Source: Progne subis subis (Eukaryota > Chordata > Aves > Passeriformes > Hirundinidae). Taken from it: 64,000 bases of DNA. The first letter of the stretch is position 1; each line of letters opens with the position of its first letter. The translations under genes and the position numbers were made by a program. The notes beneath the pieces are model-generated. The model saw nothing but the letters and a program-made list of their open reading frames with translations, searched no databases and was not told the origin of the DNA. Positions 9,878 to 21,454 of this stretch are shown here, one piece after another. The DNA lies in contig JAKJHU010000622.1 in assembly GCA_022316685.1 (NCBI GenBank), positions 62,001 to 126,000 on the forward strand. The letters run 5' to 3'.

Positions 9878-11263
9878 GCCACCGCCCGTCCACGCCGGCC
9901 CCAGCAGCACCAGCTCGCATCTCCCACTGGCAGGACTAAAATCCGCCTTTTCCCCGGAGTTGGAAATGATTTCCAAGAGGTTTTCTCACAGATTTTGTGG
10001 GGTCGAGCCCCTCTGTGGGTGAGCAGGTGGGGGAATGCATTAACTCGTCCCCTGGAAGCCGAGCTGTCAGCACTGATCCGAGCAGGCAGATCACGGAAAT
10101 GGTTTTGTTGTTGTTGTTTTTTCCCTGCTTTAAATCTCTCATCTCTCGGATCAACACAAAACTTGCAAATCTCCTGGCACCGGAGCAGACGGAGGGGGGA
10201 GGAATTCGAGTTTAAAAGGCGATTTTCCCACCATCCAATTCCCAGCACTCCGTGCTTAAATGCTGGATTTGCTTAGAACCGCACAAAGAGACAGCTTAAA
10301 ACGCCCCAAATAAATAACGATAATTGCCAAACCCTCCAGGTTTCGCAGTTTACTCAACAGATGCTCCAGGTAACTCAATTCAGTGGCTCCAAAGGGTGGA
10401 AGGGATTCATGGGGCTGCAGACTTCGCACAGTGGGGCCGCCATAAAAACCCAATTTCTGCCCATGGATATTCCAATCAGGACCTTTTCTCCTGATAATTC
10501 AGCCACTTCACTTCTCCTGCCATTATTTATTATTGGGCGGCAGCAGGAAAATTGGTCTTTGATTCAAACAGGAAGGAAATGGTGCAGGGAGGAATAAATC
10601 ACTCAGGACTTGCTCAACCCTTTCACTGTTCCTGTAAAATTGCCAAAAATCCTCACTTCAAGGATTTTTTTCCCTAAGATCTGAGGGGACTTTCCTGGGC
10701 TGAGTTCTGGGATTTTGCTGCCACAACTCAAATTTCAGCCATAAGTTCCTCCCTTCCCCTCCTTCAGTGAGAGGATCACTCCAAAACTTCATTGATGATA
10801 TTAAAAAAAACCAAAAAACCCAAACAACGCAAAAAGTCAAATTTCCTACAGAAAATTGATTTTTGAGCTGCTCAAATTAGACCTGGCTTTGGTTCATTTG
10901 TATTTGCACAGAGCTGGGATTGCCTCACATTACTTAGAATCTGATCTAATGTAGATTATATTTATTATATTATATTACATTTTTAAATTCATCAAGCCTC
11001 CAGTGAAGGTGTGAACAGAAGGGACGTGGCCAAAGAGACCTGGCGGGGTTTGCCCCCTGTAAAATCCTTTTCCAGAATTCTCCTGTGGCATTTGGGGCAG
11101 CTGAAAAACCACCAAAAACAAATTGTCCAAATTCACTGCTGGGGCTGTCAAAACAGCTGAAACTCTCCAGCCATGGCCTGGGGCTGGCACAGCTTCACAT
11201 CACCCAAAAACGAGGAGGTTTTGCCCAGTTTTTCTGGATTTTACACTGAAATCAAATGATGGG
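9878..11263. other. Unique DNA, possible conserved non-coding stretch
   Basis: No gene is seen. The part from about 10040 to 10560 lacks repeats and has mixed composition with motif-like words (TTGTTGTTGTTTT, GATAATTCAGCC, TTATTTATTATTGGGCGGCAG). It is the kind of sequence that often proves to be a conserved element, but I cannot test conservation from one sequence. Confidence 0.3.
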
Positions 11264-11440
11264 AAGGGGAGAGAAGAGAAGAGAAGAAAAAAGAGAAGAG
11301 AAGAGAAGAGAAGAGAAGAGAAGAGAAGAGAAGAGAAGAGAAGAGAAGAGAAGAGAAGAGAAGAGAAGAGAAGAGAAGAGAAGAGAAGAGAAGAGAAGAG
11401 AAGAGAAGAGAAGAGAAGAGAAGAGAAAAGAGAGAAGAGT
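11264..11440 (+). repeat. (GAGAA)n purine microsatellite
   Basis: About 30 copies of the pentamer GAGAA, with a short irregular start. All purine on this strand, so it can adopt triplex-like structures. The open frames on both strands are repeat artefacts. Confidence 0.97.
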
Positions 11441-11916
11441 CCATAAGGATTTTAGTGGGAGCCTGCATGGCCAGAAAAAGGGAATTCCAAATATTAATTA
11501 CCACTTCCTCATTTAAAAGCATTTTGGGAAGAAAAGACAATAAATGAAGATGATCAACCAGGACCTGGGAGGCTTTCATTTGTAGGGAAGATCATCCTGA
11601 GGTAATCCCACAAAAAACATCTCTATCCTGACCTTCAGGGGCTCTCCATGGTGGGAAGGCCTGGAAAATGGGAATTCTGATCATTTGAGGTGTCCCAGAC
11701 AGTAAATCCTTTTTATTTTGCTGATCAGGGACACCAGAGGCCCGCAGGGACAGAAGCCCTGCCGGGTGCCACCAGGACGGGCTGGCAGCTGGTGCCTCCT
11801 GTGTCATTGCAGGACAGAAGGGAGCAGGAAAAGCCACAAAAAACCCTCAAAGAGAGAAAAAACTCCTCTTCCTGGGGACAGACCTGTGTAGCATCCAGGA
11901 AAACACGGAATAAAGT

Positions 11917-12563
11917 TGTTGGAGCCCAGGGCATTCCTTTGGCTGCCCTGGAGGGTCAGAGACCTGGGCAGGGGGGTCTGAGACCACAGCCCAGAGCTCA
12001 GAGAGACTCTGGATTTGATCTCAGTCCATGGGAGAGGCTTCTTGCACTGCAGGAAGCATTGCAGGCCACAAGAGTGTGAAAGATTGGAGTTTAGTATATC
12101 ACAGGGTGAGAAAAACAGTGAATTTGAATTTCTTGTATTGAAGTGAATGGGGACAAGATGGAGAATTTGGGGCGTTGTCTCCTTCTTCTTCTTTCTCCTT
12201 CCCTCACTCCATTTCTGCAGTGACGTTGGCACAAAGCAGTTTGTGAGGATTGGATCAAAGTAAAGATGACCTTTTTAGTAATAGTGATAGACATTGGTAA
12301 TAAATAGTAAATATCAAATACGTAGCAATTAGTATAAAAGATAAGGACAGCCCTGGGACGGGGGAGTCACCAGATGTCCGAGCCGCAGCAAACATCTTCT
12401 GGACACTGAGAAAATTGTAAGATAAGAACTAATAAACACGAAGCATGCAACCTTGAAGACTCCGTCTTTTCCTGCGTTTGGCTCAGAGCTTTGCAGAGGG
12501 CAAAAAAGACTCTAAAGCCACCTGAATGCGGGGAATTTAAACTCCTGCAAGGAGCCCCTGACA
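11917..12563 (+). mobile_element. LTR, family B (class II-like ERV), copy 1
   Basis: Starts TGTTGG and ends CTGACA, with TATAAAA at 12333-12339 and AATAAA at 12431-12436. It is 647 bp and aligns along its whole length with 24383-25028 and, inverted, 36859-37517. Unlike those two it has no matching 6-mer on its flanks (taaagt against gctggc). Its right end is followed by only about 33 bp before a different LTR begins. After a 2-base spacer comes TGG, as at a primer-binding site. So it may be a 5' LTR whose body was lost or replaced. Confidence 0.85.
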
Positions 12564-12596
12564 GCTGGCGTCTCTGAGTGCAGAGAAACTGATACA

Positions 12597-13248
12597 TGAC
12601 TTTAAAGAGTTAAGATTTTAGCTAAGGGTTAGAAGCAATTTCTATTGATCAAGACGTAAGTTAGATTAGGAAATGGTAGGTTAATGATTATTAGATGCCC
12701 AGGCTAGAGCTAACTATTATATTATGAGCTTGTTTATAGAAAAAGTGGAGTAAGTGAAGCGTCATAAGAACAGACTGAAACCAGTAAGAACAATGGCCAG
12801 CACCTGGACTTGGTATCAATCAATCACAAAGCAGAGGACCTTGGATCGTGCCAGAGGGTCACAGAGACCTGATGAAGACTCTCCTGACTTCATCCTTTGG
12901 GACCACTGACCCAATTAGAGACCACCAACCCAATTCAAGAGAAGGATTGCACACGCGTGAAGGACTGATAGCCTCATTTTAACAGAGAGCGGGGATGGGA
13001 GGTGCTGGGGTTATGCATATGTATTGTATGTAAGATCTTGGAGAATAAATAGAGAGCAAAGAGCCTTGTTCGGGGCGGCCACGCCTTTGGGAGATGACTC
13101 CCGTGCCGCCCGCCGGTGAATAAACATACCACTGAATAACTTTAATTAGTTAGAGGGTCTTTGTCCGTGACTGTATCGGTTTTCAATAACTTTAATTAGT
13201 TAGAGGGTCTTTGTCCGTGACTGTATCGGTTTTCAATGACTCAAAACA
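12597..13248 (+). mobile_element. 5' LTR, family C, of a truncated ERV
   Basis: A second, unrelated LTR-like block. It ends ...CAAAACA at 13248, two bases before a primer-binding-site-like sequence, which makes this the left LTR of an element. AATAAA-type signals lie near 13045 and 13120. The left end is uncertain; TGACTTTAAAG at 12597 is my best choice. No 3' partner LTR was found in the window, so the element is broken. Confidence 0.65.
13136..13235 (+). repeat. 50-bp perfect tandem duplication within LTR C
   Basis: Two copies of a 50-bp block (13136-13185 and 13186-13235) starting 'ATAACTTTAATTAGTTAGAG' and ending 'CTGTATCGGTTTTCA'. I see no difference between them, which implies a recent event. 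It sits at the right end of the LTR, in what would be the R/U5 part. Confidence 0.95.
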
Positions 13249-13250
13249 AC

Positions 13251-13268
13251 TGGCACCCCAGGTGGGAC
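13251..13268 (+). other. Retroviral primer-binding site
   Basis: TGGCACCCCAGGTGGGAC follows the LTR end after a 2-base spacer. It starts with the TGG that pairs with the CCA tail of a tRNA and resembles the TGGCGCC...GGGAC sites of class II retroviruses. The matching tRNA was not determined. About 140 bp of leader-like sequence follows before an AT-rich array begins at about 13410; no gag frame is visible. Confidence 0.7.
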
Positions 13269-13401
13269 AGTGACATAAAGTCACACCTTGGGCATGGGAA
13301 GTGAGGGGACATCAGGGAGAACCCTCAGGCTTCAGGTGGGACCTGGACAAGGACAGGGCTGTGCTGTCCCCACGGCCTGGGCCGGGGCCCGACAGCAGGT
13401 C

Positions 13402-14045
13402 AGGGCTGGATATAAAAAAAATATAGAAAGATACATAAAATATAGAAATACATAGATAAAATATTAAAATATATGATATTGGAAAGACATAAAGTATATA
13501 TTATATCGATATATAAAAAACCATAATGTATAAATATATATGTGTAAAATAGAAATATATAATATATATAGTAATAGGAATATATGATATATATAGAAAT
13601 ATAATATATAAAATGTAGAATATATAAGGTTATACTATATTAAATTTAAAATAGGTAATAAATATATAAAATGTATAAAATAAAATATAGATATCAAATA
13701 TATAATACATATATAGAAATATAATATATAAAATGTAGAATATATAAGGTTATACTACATTAAATTTAAAATATGTAATAAATATATAAAATGTATAAAA
13801 TATAATATAGATATCAAATATATAATATATATAGAAATATAATATATAAAATGTAGAAGATATAAAGTTATACTATAGTAAATTTAAAATAGGTAATAAA
13901 TATATAAAATGTATAACATAAAATATAGATATCAAATATATAGGCATATATATTATAGATATAGCTCCCTATATATAAAAAAATTAAAAAATAGGGGTGT
14001 GTGTATATATATATTATATATCTATAATATATGTATAAAATAGCT
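13402..14045. repeat. AT-rich array with a ~120-bp period
   Basis: Almost pure A and T with a few G. The block 'AAATGTAGAATATATAAGGT' recurs at about 13613, 13733 and 13851, giving periods of 120 and 118 bp over 13590-13960. Shorter TA-rich words flank it. It cuts into the leader of the family C element on its left. Confidence 0.9.
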
Positions 14046-14352
14046 CCCTTGCAGCAGCAGTGATTTGAAGAATAGTGATTTAAATAGTCATAACTAGTTA
14101 TTAAAAAGTGATTCCATCTCCCCCAAAAGAGAATAAAATTGAAACCAGCAAGAAAACCTTCACCTCTCTCTGCACATCTGAATTTGGAGCCTTTTCCTGG
14201 AACATCCCGGCCGAGGAGGCTCCAGCCCCTCTCTGGTCTCTCCTGACCTGGGCCTGGGGTGGGAGCTCCAGGAAATGCTTTGGGCTGAGTTTTTTACCTG
14301 TTTTTGCTCTGTCCTGGCCATTTCTGTGCCGAGGTCGCTGCAGGGTTCTGTC

Positions 14353-14843
14353 TGAGAGGAATGACAAGATTTGTGTTTACAAACCAGCCCTGGGTCTGCT
14401 GGTAGATAAAACCAGCGCTGAGAGATGAGAGGAACAATGGGAAGGGTTCCACTGATTGATGGATGGAAGAGAAGATTGTTGCCTTTACAAACGAACTGTA
14501 GGTTTGTTTGTAAATGAAATTGAATATTGAAAGATGAAACAACAATGGGGAAAACCCATAAATCCCATAAAAATTAAAGATTTTGGGGGGGTTATACATT
14601 AAAAGGGGAATCTTACGCATTTTGGGAAGTCTGTGCCTCTCAAGTACCTCAGCCAATGGGGAAAGAGAGAGGGAAATGCGGCCGGGAAATTGGGATAGAA
14701 AGGAGGCTGCATCCTCTGAAAAACTGAGAGACCCCAGGGGAAATGCCCCATGGCCTCTCCCTTTATTGGAATAAAGTAAAAGCGCTCCTCTGTCTCCTTT
14801 GTGGACATAAACCTCTGGTGTTCGTGGATCAATTTTCCTAACA
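14353..14843 (+). mobile_element. Solo LTR, family D (5-bp duplication, ERVL-like)
   Basis: The 491-bp block starts TGAGAGGAA and ends TTTCCTAACA, giving imperfect inverted ends (TG-N2-AGGAA on both). It is flanked by a perfect 5-bp direct repeat, ctgtc, at 14348-14352 and 14844-14848. AATAAA lies at 14770-14775 towards the right end, so the promoter faces right. A 5-bp duplication is usual for ERVL-type and some class I elements, unlike the 6 bp of the other solo LTRs here. Confidence 0.8.
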
Positions 14844-14848
14844 CTGTC

Positions 14849-15494
14849 CCACCCTCCAGCTCTGCCCTTCCTCCCCTCCCTGCTCCCTCCTCCTCATCCT
14901 CACCATGGAAAAAGTCCCACAACTTGACATTGGTTTTTTTCTATCCAACTTTCCCAGACATTCCCAGCTCCCCCAGGCACGTGGGGAATATCCTCCTGTG
15001 GAAAACCAGGATTTCTTCCCCCCCCAACACCTACTCTGTGAGGAAGCAGAACCAAAAGCATTTCCTGACTCGGGCTTGGGAATCCCAGAGCATCACTCCC
15101 ATCCCCAGCTCCTCTCCGGATTTATTCCTTCTCCAGCCCCCTGCAGCATCCCCACAGCTGGGAGGGGTCATCCTTGGATTTCCTGCGGTTTTTGGGGTTG
15201 TTCTTCCCCATCCAGCGCTCCAGGGATTTTGTGGTTTGACGCTGGCCCAGCACCAGGCACCCACGAGTGGCTCGCTCACCCTCTCGAGCCACAGCCGGGC
15301 AGAGCAGGGAAAAAACAATTAACAAAGGGTTAATGAGCGAGACAGGACTGGGAGGAAACACTTCAAGGGCAGGAAAGGCTCAGCTTAAGTTGCAAAGTGA
15401 AATTATTATTAACAGAATCAGAGGAGGATAACGAGAAGTCAAAGGAGCCCTTAAAAAACCTTCTCCTCCCAGCCCCTCCTTCCTTCCCAGAGTG
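14849..15494. other. Spacer with one copy of a 150-bp duplicated block
   Basis: Pyrimidine-rich unique DNA. 15081-15237 is one member of the direct repeat pair described separately. No exon or known repeat was recognised. Confidence 0.4.
15081..15237 (+). repeat. Direct repeat, left copy (partner 16332-16490)
   Basis: About 150 bp beginning 'AATCCCAGAGCATCACTCCC' and ending 'CCAGCGCTCCAGGGATTTT'. The copy at 16332-16490 is nearly identical (one clear change, TTTATTCC to TTCATTCC, plus end drift). The pair brackets the 39-bp minisatellite at a distance of 1,251 bp. It lacks TG...CA ends, so it is not an LTR pair. Confidence 0.9.
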
Positions 15495-15960
15495 GATCTC
15501 TGCACCTCCATGGATCTCCAGGGGCTGTGGGTGGATCTCTGCATCCCCGTGGATCTCCAGGGGCTCTGGGTGGATCTCTGCATCCCCGTGGATCCCCATG
15601 GGCTGGGGGTGGATCTCTGCATCCCCGTGGATCCCCATGGGCTGGGGGTGGATCTCTGCATCCCCTGTGGATATCCAGGGGCTGTGGGTGGATCTCTGCA
15701 TCCCCTGTGGATATCCAGGGGCTGTGGGTGGATCTCTGCATCCCTGTGGATCCCCAGGGGCTGGGGGTGGATCTCTGTATCCCCTGTGGATCCCCATGGG
15801 CTGTGGGTGGATCTCTGCATCCCCGTGGATATCCAGGGGCTGGGGGTGGATCTCTGCATCCCTGTGGATCCCCAGGGGCTGGGGGTGGATCTCTGCATCC
15901 CCATGGATCCCCAGGGGCTGTGGGTGGATCTCTCCATCTCTGTGGATCTCCATGGGCTGC
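15495..15960 (+). repeat. 39-bp minisatellite, ~12 copies
   Basis: The unit contains 'GGGCTGGGGGTGGATCTCTG' and 'CATCCCCGTGGATCCCCAT'. Copies vary between CCCGTGG and CCCTGTGG and between ATCCCC, ATCTCC and ATATCC. The period is a multiple of three, so frames stay open on both strands and would give 13-residue repeats. No start, splice or upstream coding context supports translation. Confidence 0.95.
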
Positions 15961-16331
15961 AGGGTCTCAGCTGCTTCCCCATGGTCTCAGCACAGCCTGC
16001 AGAGGAATCTCGGCTCTGGTGCCTGGAGCAGCTCCTGCTCCTCCTTCTGCACTGCCCTGGTGTCTCCATGTTGTTTCCCTCACACGTTCTCACCTCCTCC
16101 TCTTCTCGGACTAGAAAAAAACCCTGTGATTTTGCTTTTCTTTTTAAATCTGCTATCACAGAGGCGTTCTCATCACCTCTAACTGGCCCAGCCTTGGCCA
16201 GCAGCAGGTCCAAAGTCGGAGCCATCAGGGTTTGGCTCTGCTGGACACCGTGGAAGCTTCCAGAAGCTTCCCAAAGGAGCCACCTCTATGCCCCCCTCTT
16301 CCAGAAACCAGGCCGTGCCAAACCAACAGAG

Positions 16332-16490
16332 AATCCCAGAGCATCACTCCCATCCCCAGCTCCTCTCCGGATTCATTCCTTCTCCAGCCCCCTGCAGCAT
16401 CCCCACAGCTGGGAGGGGTCATCCTTGGATTTCCTGCGGTTTTTGGGGTTGTTCTTCCCCATCCAGCGCTCCAGGGATTTTTGTGGGGTT
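16332..16490 (+). repeat. Direct repeat, right copy (partner 15081-15237)
   Basis: Near-identical to the left copy, in the same orientation. Immediately after the shared block the two sequences diverge (GTGGTTTGACGC against GTGGGGTTTGTGGG). Confidence 0.9.
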
Positions 16491-18304
16491 TGTGGGAGCG
16501 GGTTGGTGCTGAGCCAGGGGAATTGGAGAGGAGAGCCCGTCCTCATGCCCTGGGAGGGGCTGGGAGCAGCAGGACCCCGGAGCTGTCAGCCCCACTGAGG
16601 GCAGGAAACAAAACCCGACAGCTCCAGCTTATCCCAAAATTCCCAGCTGCCAGCAGCTCCCTGAGACACCCACAGCTCCCAAATCTGCGCTGAAAACAAA
16701 CAAAACCACTGCTGATTTCAATGCCTGAAACTGGATTTGCTTTTTTCCTCCCCTTTCTCAAAGAGCCAAGAGCTGGATCTGCCTCAGCTCCTGAATCATC
16801 AGGAGCTTTGTTCCCCACGGCAGCTGCAGGGATTGGGGCTGGGATGATCCTTTTCAAAAGTTTAATTCTGCCAATTTTTGAGCTGGAAGGGAGATCAGAG
16901 ATTGGGCGAGGAAGGGACCACAGGGATGAATTAACTCGGGGATTCTCCTGCCCAGTGGGTCAAGATTTCAACTGGAAATTTCATATTCCTGATTTAATTC
17001 CCACTTTTTAAAAAAAAAAAATTCAGCTTTTCTTGCTCCATGCCAGAGGGGACAGAACAAGTTTTTGGGAAAGGAAAAATAACTGAGCTGGCTCATTTGG
17101 GGTCAAGGTGAATATTTATATTTGGGTGGTTCTGAATTAACCTGTCCCTTAATTTAGGCCTGACCCAAGGGTAGGACTGGGAATGCCGCTGCTGAAAGGA
17201 TCAGCTGCAGCCCAGTGCTCTTCATTATTAACAGTTCAATAACTAATTATTATTAATTAGTCCAAGAAATGTTTGGGCACCGCTCCCAGGGATGCACAGG
17301 GTGGGATTTTGGGGTGTCTGTGCAGGGGTGCTCCTGGTGGGTCCCACTGCAGTCAGGAATTCCTGTGATAATGGACAACACTGGGAAGGAAAACCTGAAC
17401 TGGGAAAGAACAACTCAGAATGGATTTGATAGATGAGGCGGGGTTGGATTTCTTATTTTGATTTACATTGGGTTGAGGAAGATCTCGGTGTACTTAAATA
17501 TCATAGAAAAGGGAGAGACAAGGAAAAACATCCACAACTTCACAGTTGAACAATCCCACGATTTAACCATTTAAAAATTCACAATTTCACTAATCATTTC
17601 ACAATTCAATGATTTCACAGTTTCACAATTTAACCATTTCGCCATTTAATCACTCAAATATTTAAAGCATTTAAAATGTCCCCATTTCCCAATTTCACGT
17701 GCCAGCCAGAATCCTCCACCCGGAAAACAGAAGGAAAAACCCAGAAATCCATGAATATTTTATAAAGCAGTCAAAGCCTGCAGTGCTGAGTGCCACAGCA
17801 AACAAAACAAATTCCTGCTTTCAGAGCAGATAACTCTGAAATAATTTTGGGAAATAAAGCACAAACCTCGCTCTGCTCTTGGATCTCTGCTGCTCCTCAG
17901 AGCTGGGGAAGGAAGGAGTCACCTCAGAGGGACACAGGAAAATTAATACGTTCATTAAATTTTATTTAAAATCGAGGAAAACCCCTGTTTTTCACATTCC
18001 CAAGGTTTGGACACCTTGACTTTTCCATGCTGGTGGAATTGTGGAGCACGGTGTAACATAAACGCCAGTGCAGGGGGAAAATTGAGGGTGTAAAGCTGAA
18101 AAACAAAAATTCTGATGGCTTTGGAAATAAAATATCATCTTTAGCAGGAAGGATGGGATGCAGTTGGACTTGGTGATATCAAAGGCCTTTTCCAGTTTAG
18201 TGGTTCCAGGATTTTCTGGAATCTGGCAATTAAAAAATGGGAGATTTTCAGAATAAGCAGCAAAGCGTGGGGTAATTTTTGTGCCCTAAATTTCAGCCAC
18301 GATG
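16491..18304. other. Unique DNA, no gene seen
   Basis: No repeat family or exon recognised. AT-rich words with homeodomain-like TAATTA/TTAATTAG cores cluster at 17235-17265. A stretch at 17530-17670 is rich in degenerate 'CACAATTTAACCATTTC' words and is probably a decayed short-period repeat. Confidence 0.4.
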
Positions 18305-19015
18305 TTTGCGCCAATATTAAATAAAACATTTATACTGATATTAATTATAGCATTGATACCACCATTAAACCCAACATTTACATCACTATTAACTGTAACT
18401 CACCGATATTAATGATAACATTCACACCAATATTGAATGTAACATTTGTACCAATATTAAATATAACAATTACACACATATTAACTAACATTTCTACCAA
18501 TAATAATTATACCATCTATACCGACATGAAATACAACATTTAGACCAAAATAAAATAGAACACACCAATGCTAAATATAACATTTGCACCAATATTAATG
18601 GTACCATTTACACCAATATTGAATATAATATTTGTACCAATATTAAATATAACATTTGCACCAATATTAATGGTACCATTTACACCAATATTGAATATAA
18701 TATTTGTACCAGTATTAAATATAACATTTGCACCAATATGAATGGCACCATTTACACCAATATTGAATATAATATTTGTACCAATATTAAATATAACATT
18801 TGCACCAATATTAATGGCACCATTTACACCAATATTGAATATAATATTTGTAACAGTATTAAATATAACATTTTCACCAATATTAATGGTACCATTTACA
18901 CCAATTTTAATTGCACTGTTTACATCAACATTAAATATAACATTTATACCAATAAAAATTATTCCCTTTACACCTATATTAATGAAAACATTTATTCCAA
19001 TATCAAAATGCAAAT
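18305..19015 (+). repeat. 24-bp AT-rich minisatellite with a 72-bp higher-order unit
   Basis: The basic unit is about 24 bp, 'ACATTTACACCAATATTAAA' type. Between about 18590 and 18900 the units are organised in threes: a 72-bp block (GTACCATTTA at 18601 and again at 18673) is repeated about four times. Left and right of this core the 24-bp units are single and more diverged. Frames stay open on both strands only because the period is a multiple of three. Confidence 0.93.
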
Positions 19016-19589
19016 AGAAAAATCTTGGTTGTCCAAACAGGATGAAATAATAATTGTCACAAGGATTTATTATTTTTATCCCTGCCTGTAGGGACTGTGT
19101 GAATAACCTCTGAGTGCTCCTAAAATGTCCCTGCCTCTCTTTCCCTCATCCTCAAATCATCCCAAAATCAGCCCCAAATCAGCCCAAAATCTGAATTTCT
19201 GCCTTTCAGCGTTGCTGGTTTAGCAATGTTGTTTTTCCAGAGAGAGGAAGTTTTTGGGGTCACTCTCTTCTCCCAGAATATCAGGAAAAATTCCTTCAGT
19301 GGACCCAGCCGTGATGGCTGCATACTCCCAGCCTTTCCTACCTTTTTGGGATGATTTTTGGGGCAGGATTTGCCCTCCCAGAGCTCCCCCAGTGTTGCTT
19401 TTCCCTGGATTTTGAACCTGCTCCGTGCACAAACAATTCCCTGGGCTTTGCTCCCCTGCTCTGGGTTCAGCTCCACCTGGAACAGCAGCAGTGGGATTAG
19501 AAACCCCTGGTTTGCAGCAGAAACTTTGCTAATTAGCAACGTTCTAAAAGCCAAAATAAGATTAAAAAAAACAAAAAAAACAAAAAAAT

Positions 19590-20025
19590 CACATTTAAAC
19601 CCTGCTTTTCACCTTATAAACCCGTATTTTAACTCTGCTTTTCATCTCTTAAAAATCCATTTTTTAACTCTGCTTCTCACCTGTTGTAATCCCATATTTT
19701 AACTCTGCTTTCACCTCTTACAAATCCACATTTAGCTCTGATTTTCAATTCTTATAGACTCACATTTAACTCTGCTTTTCACCTCTTACAAACCTATATT
19801 TTAACTCTGCTTCTCACCTCTTAAAAATCCATATTTTAGCTGTTTTCACCTCTTACAAACCCATATTTTAAATCTGCTTTCACCTCTTATAAACCCATAT
19901 TTTAGCTCTACTTTTCACCTCCTATAGGCCCACGTTTAACTCTGTTTTCACCTCTTACAAACCACATCTTAACGCTGCTTTTCACCTCTTACAAACCACA
20001 TTTTAACTCTGTTTTCATCTCTGTT
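19590..20025 (+). repeat. ~36-bp minisatellite, ~12 copies, diverged
   Basis: Repeats of 'TTTTCACCTCTTACAAACC' followed by 'CATATTTTAACTCTGC'. Many copies have small deletions or changes (TTATAAACCC, TTAAAAATCC), so it looks older than the neighbouring 27-28-bp array. Confidence 0.9.
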
Positions 20026-20227
20026 GGAGGCGCTTCCCAGCCCCTGTGATCCCACCACGTGTCAGGGCACGGCCGAGCCCTGGGCTCCCCACTCCTGCAA
20101 TTCCAGGCAGCAAAAATCAGGGGGAACTCAGGGACTTGGAGAAGAAAAAAGGCCAAAATTCTATCATTAAACCAGCTCAGTGCTGGCCACTGGTTGGATT
20201 TGGCTCTGTGAGCCGTTGGAATTGGGA
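20026..20227. other. Short unique spacer
   Basis: About 200 bp between two arrays; nothing recognised. Confidence 0.4.
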
Positions 20228-20835
20228 AGGTAAATACAGAAATCTGGGCACGTCCAGTAAATACAGAAATTTGGGAATGTCCAGTAAATACAGAAATCTG
20301 GGAATGTCCAGGTAAATACAGAAATCTGGGCACGTCCAGTAAATACAGAAATTTGGGAATGTCCAGTAAATACAGAAGTTTGGGAATGTCCAGGTGAATA
20401 CAGAAATCTGGGCACGTCCAGTAAATACAGAAATTTGGGAATGTCCAGGTGAATACAGAAATCTGGGCACGTCCAGTAAATACAGAAATTTGGGAATGTC
20501 CAGGTGAATACAGAAATCTGGGCACGTCCAGTAAATACAGAAATTTGGGAATGTCCAGGTGAATACAGAAATCTGGGCACATCCAGTAAATACAGAAATT
20601 TGGGAATGTCCAGGTGAATACAGAAATCTGGGCACATCCAGTAAATACAGAAATTTGGGAATGTCCAGGTGAATACAGAAATCTGGGCACATCCAGTAAA
20701 TACAGAAATTTGGGAATGTCCAGGTGAATACAGAAATCTGGGCACATCCAGGTGAATATAGAAAACTGGGGGCATTCAGGTAAATAAAGGAAATTTGGGG
20801 GCATTCAGGTAAATACCGAAATTCGGGCACATCTG
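20228..20835 (+). repeat. 27/28-bp minisatellite with a 55-bp dimer unit
   Basis: Two monomer types alternate: 'GTAAATACAGAAATTTGGGA' plus ATGTCCA, and 'GTGAATACAGAAATCTGGGC' plus ACGTCCA (ACATCCA in the right half). The alternation makes a 55-bp dimer, copied about eight times. The G-to-A change in ACGTCC is confined to the right-hand dimers, so these expanded from one variant. Units at the right edge are degenerate. Confidence 0.95.
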
Positions 20836-21454
20836 TAAATGCATTTCCAGGTAAACACCCAAATTTGGCCACGTCCATCCTGGCAATTTCCATTTTCCAG
20901 CCCCATCTCTGCCTCATCCCCTCGGTGCCAGAGCTGCCAACTCCCTCAGCTGCTGCTCCCAGCTGTCCTCACCTCCACATCTCATTATTTGCCATCCTCA
21001 ACGCCAGGTTTTCCCTTTCCCCGCACCTGGAATTTTAACCTGGAGAGGTTGGAGGAGCAGGAGCTGTCCCAGCTGTGCCCCCTCTCCCTGGTTTGGCAGC
21101 TTTGACACCTTTGCTGCGGGAAATTTGGCTGTTCAGCCACCAAACCCCCTTCCTCTCATCCCTCAAAACTGATTTATTTTTCTCTCCTGATTTTTGGCTT
21201 TAGCTTCATCCATCTCCTTTTCCAGGTGAGCTACGGACGGATAAATTTCCCTGCCAGCCCAGAACACCGAACCTCTCTGAAAATTGCTCTTAATTCAGAT
21301 TTCTATGAGTTTGGGAGCTCTGCCTGCAAATACCCGGGCAGGCTTCGAACATTTCTCCTCTATTTTAACCCACCAAAAAAAAAAAAAAACCCACAAAAAA
21401 CCCACCAAAAAAAAAAAAAAAAAATTAAAAAAAAAAAATCCAAAAAGCTGTGCT
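20836..21454. other. Unique DNA with an A-rich tract at 21368-21440
   Basis: No gene seen. Two A runs (about 21376-21388 and 21407-21438) separated by CCCACAAAAAACCCACC give false open frames. Confidence 0.5.

Noticed and set aside
8449..10248. 599-residue minus-strand open frame
   Set aside because: It is the 62-bp minisatellite read through its three frames in turn; the ends lie in unrelated DNA.
11917..14843. A complete provirus between the LTRs at 11.9 and 14.8 kb
   Set aside because: The three LTRs belong to three different families, and no gag, pol or env reading frame lies between them.
15081..16490. Pair of direct repeats as the two LTRs of a small retroelement
   Set aside because: No TG...CA ends, no primer-binding site and no target duplication; the interior is a minisatellite.
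20228..20835. Regularly spaced repeats resembling a CRISPR array
   Set aside because: The units are contiguous with no unique spacers, and the genome is that of a bird.
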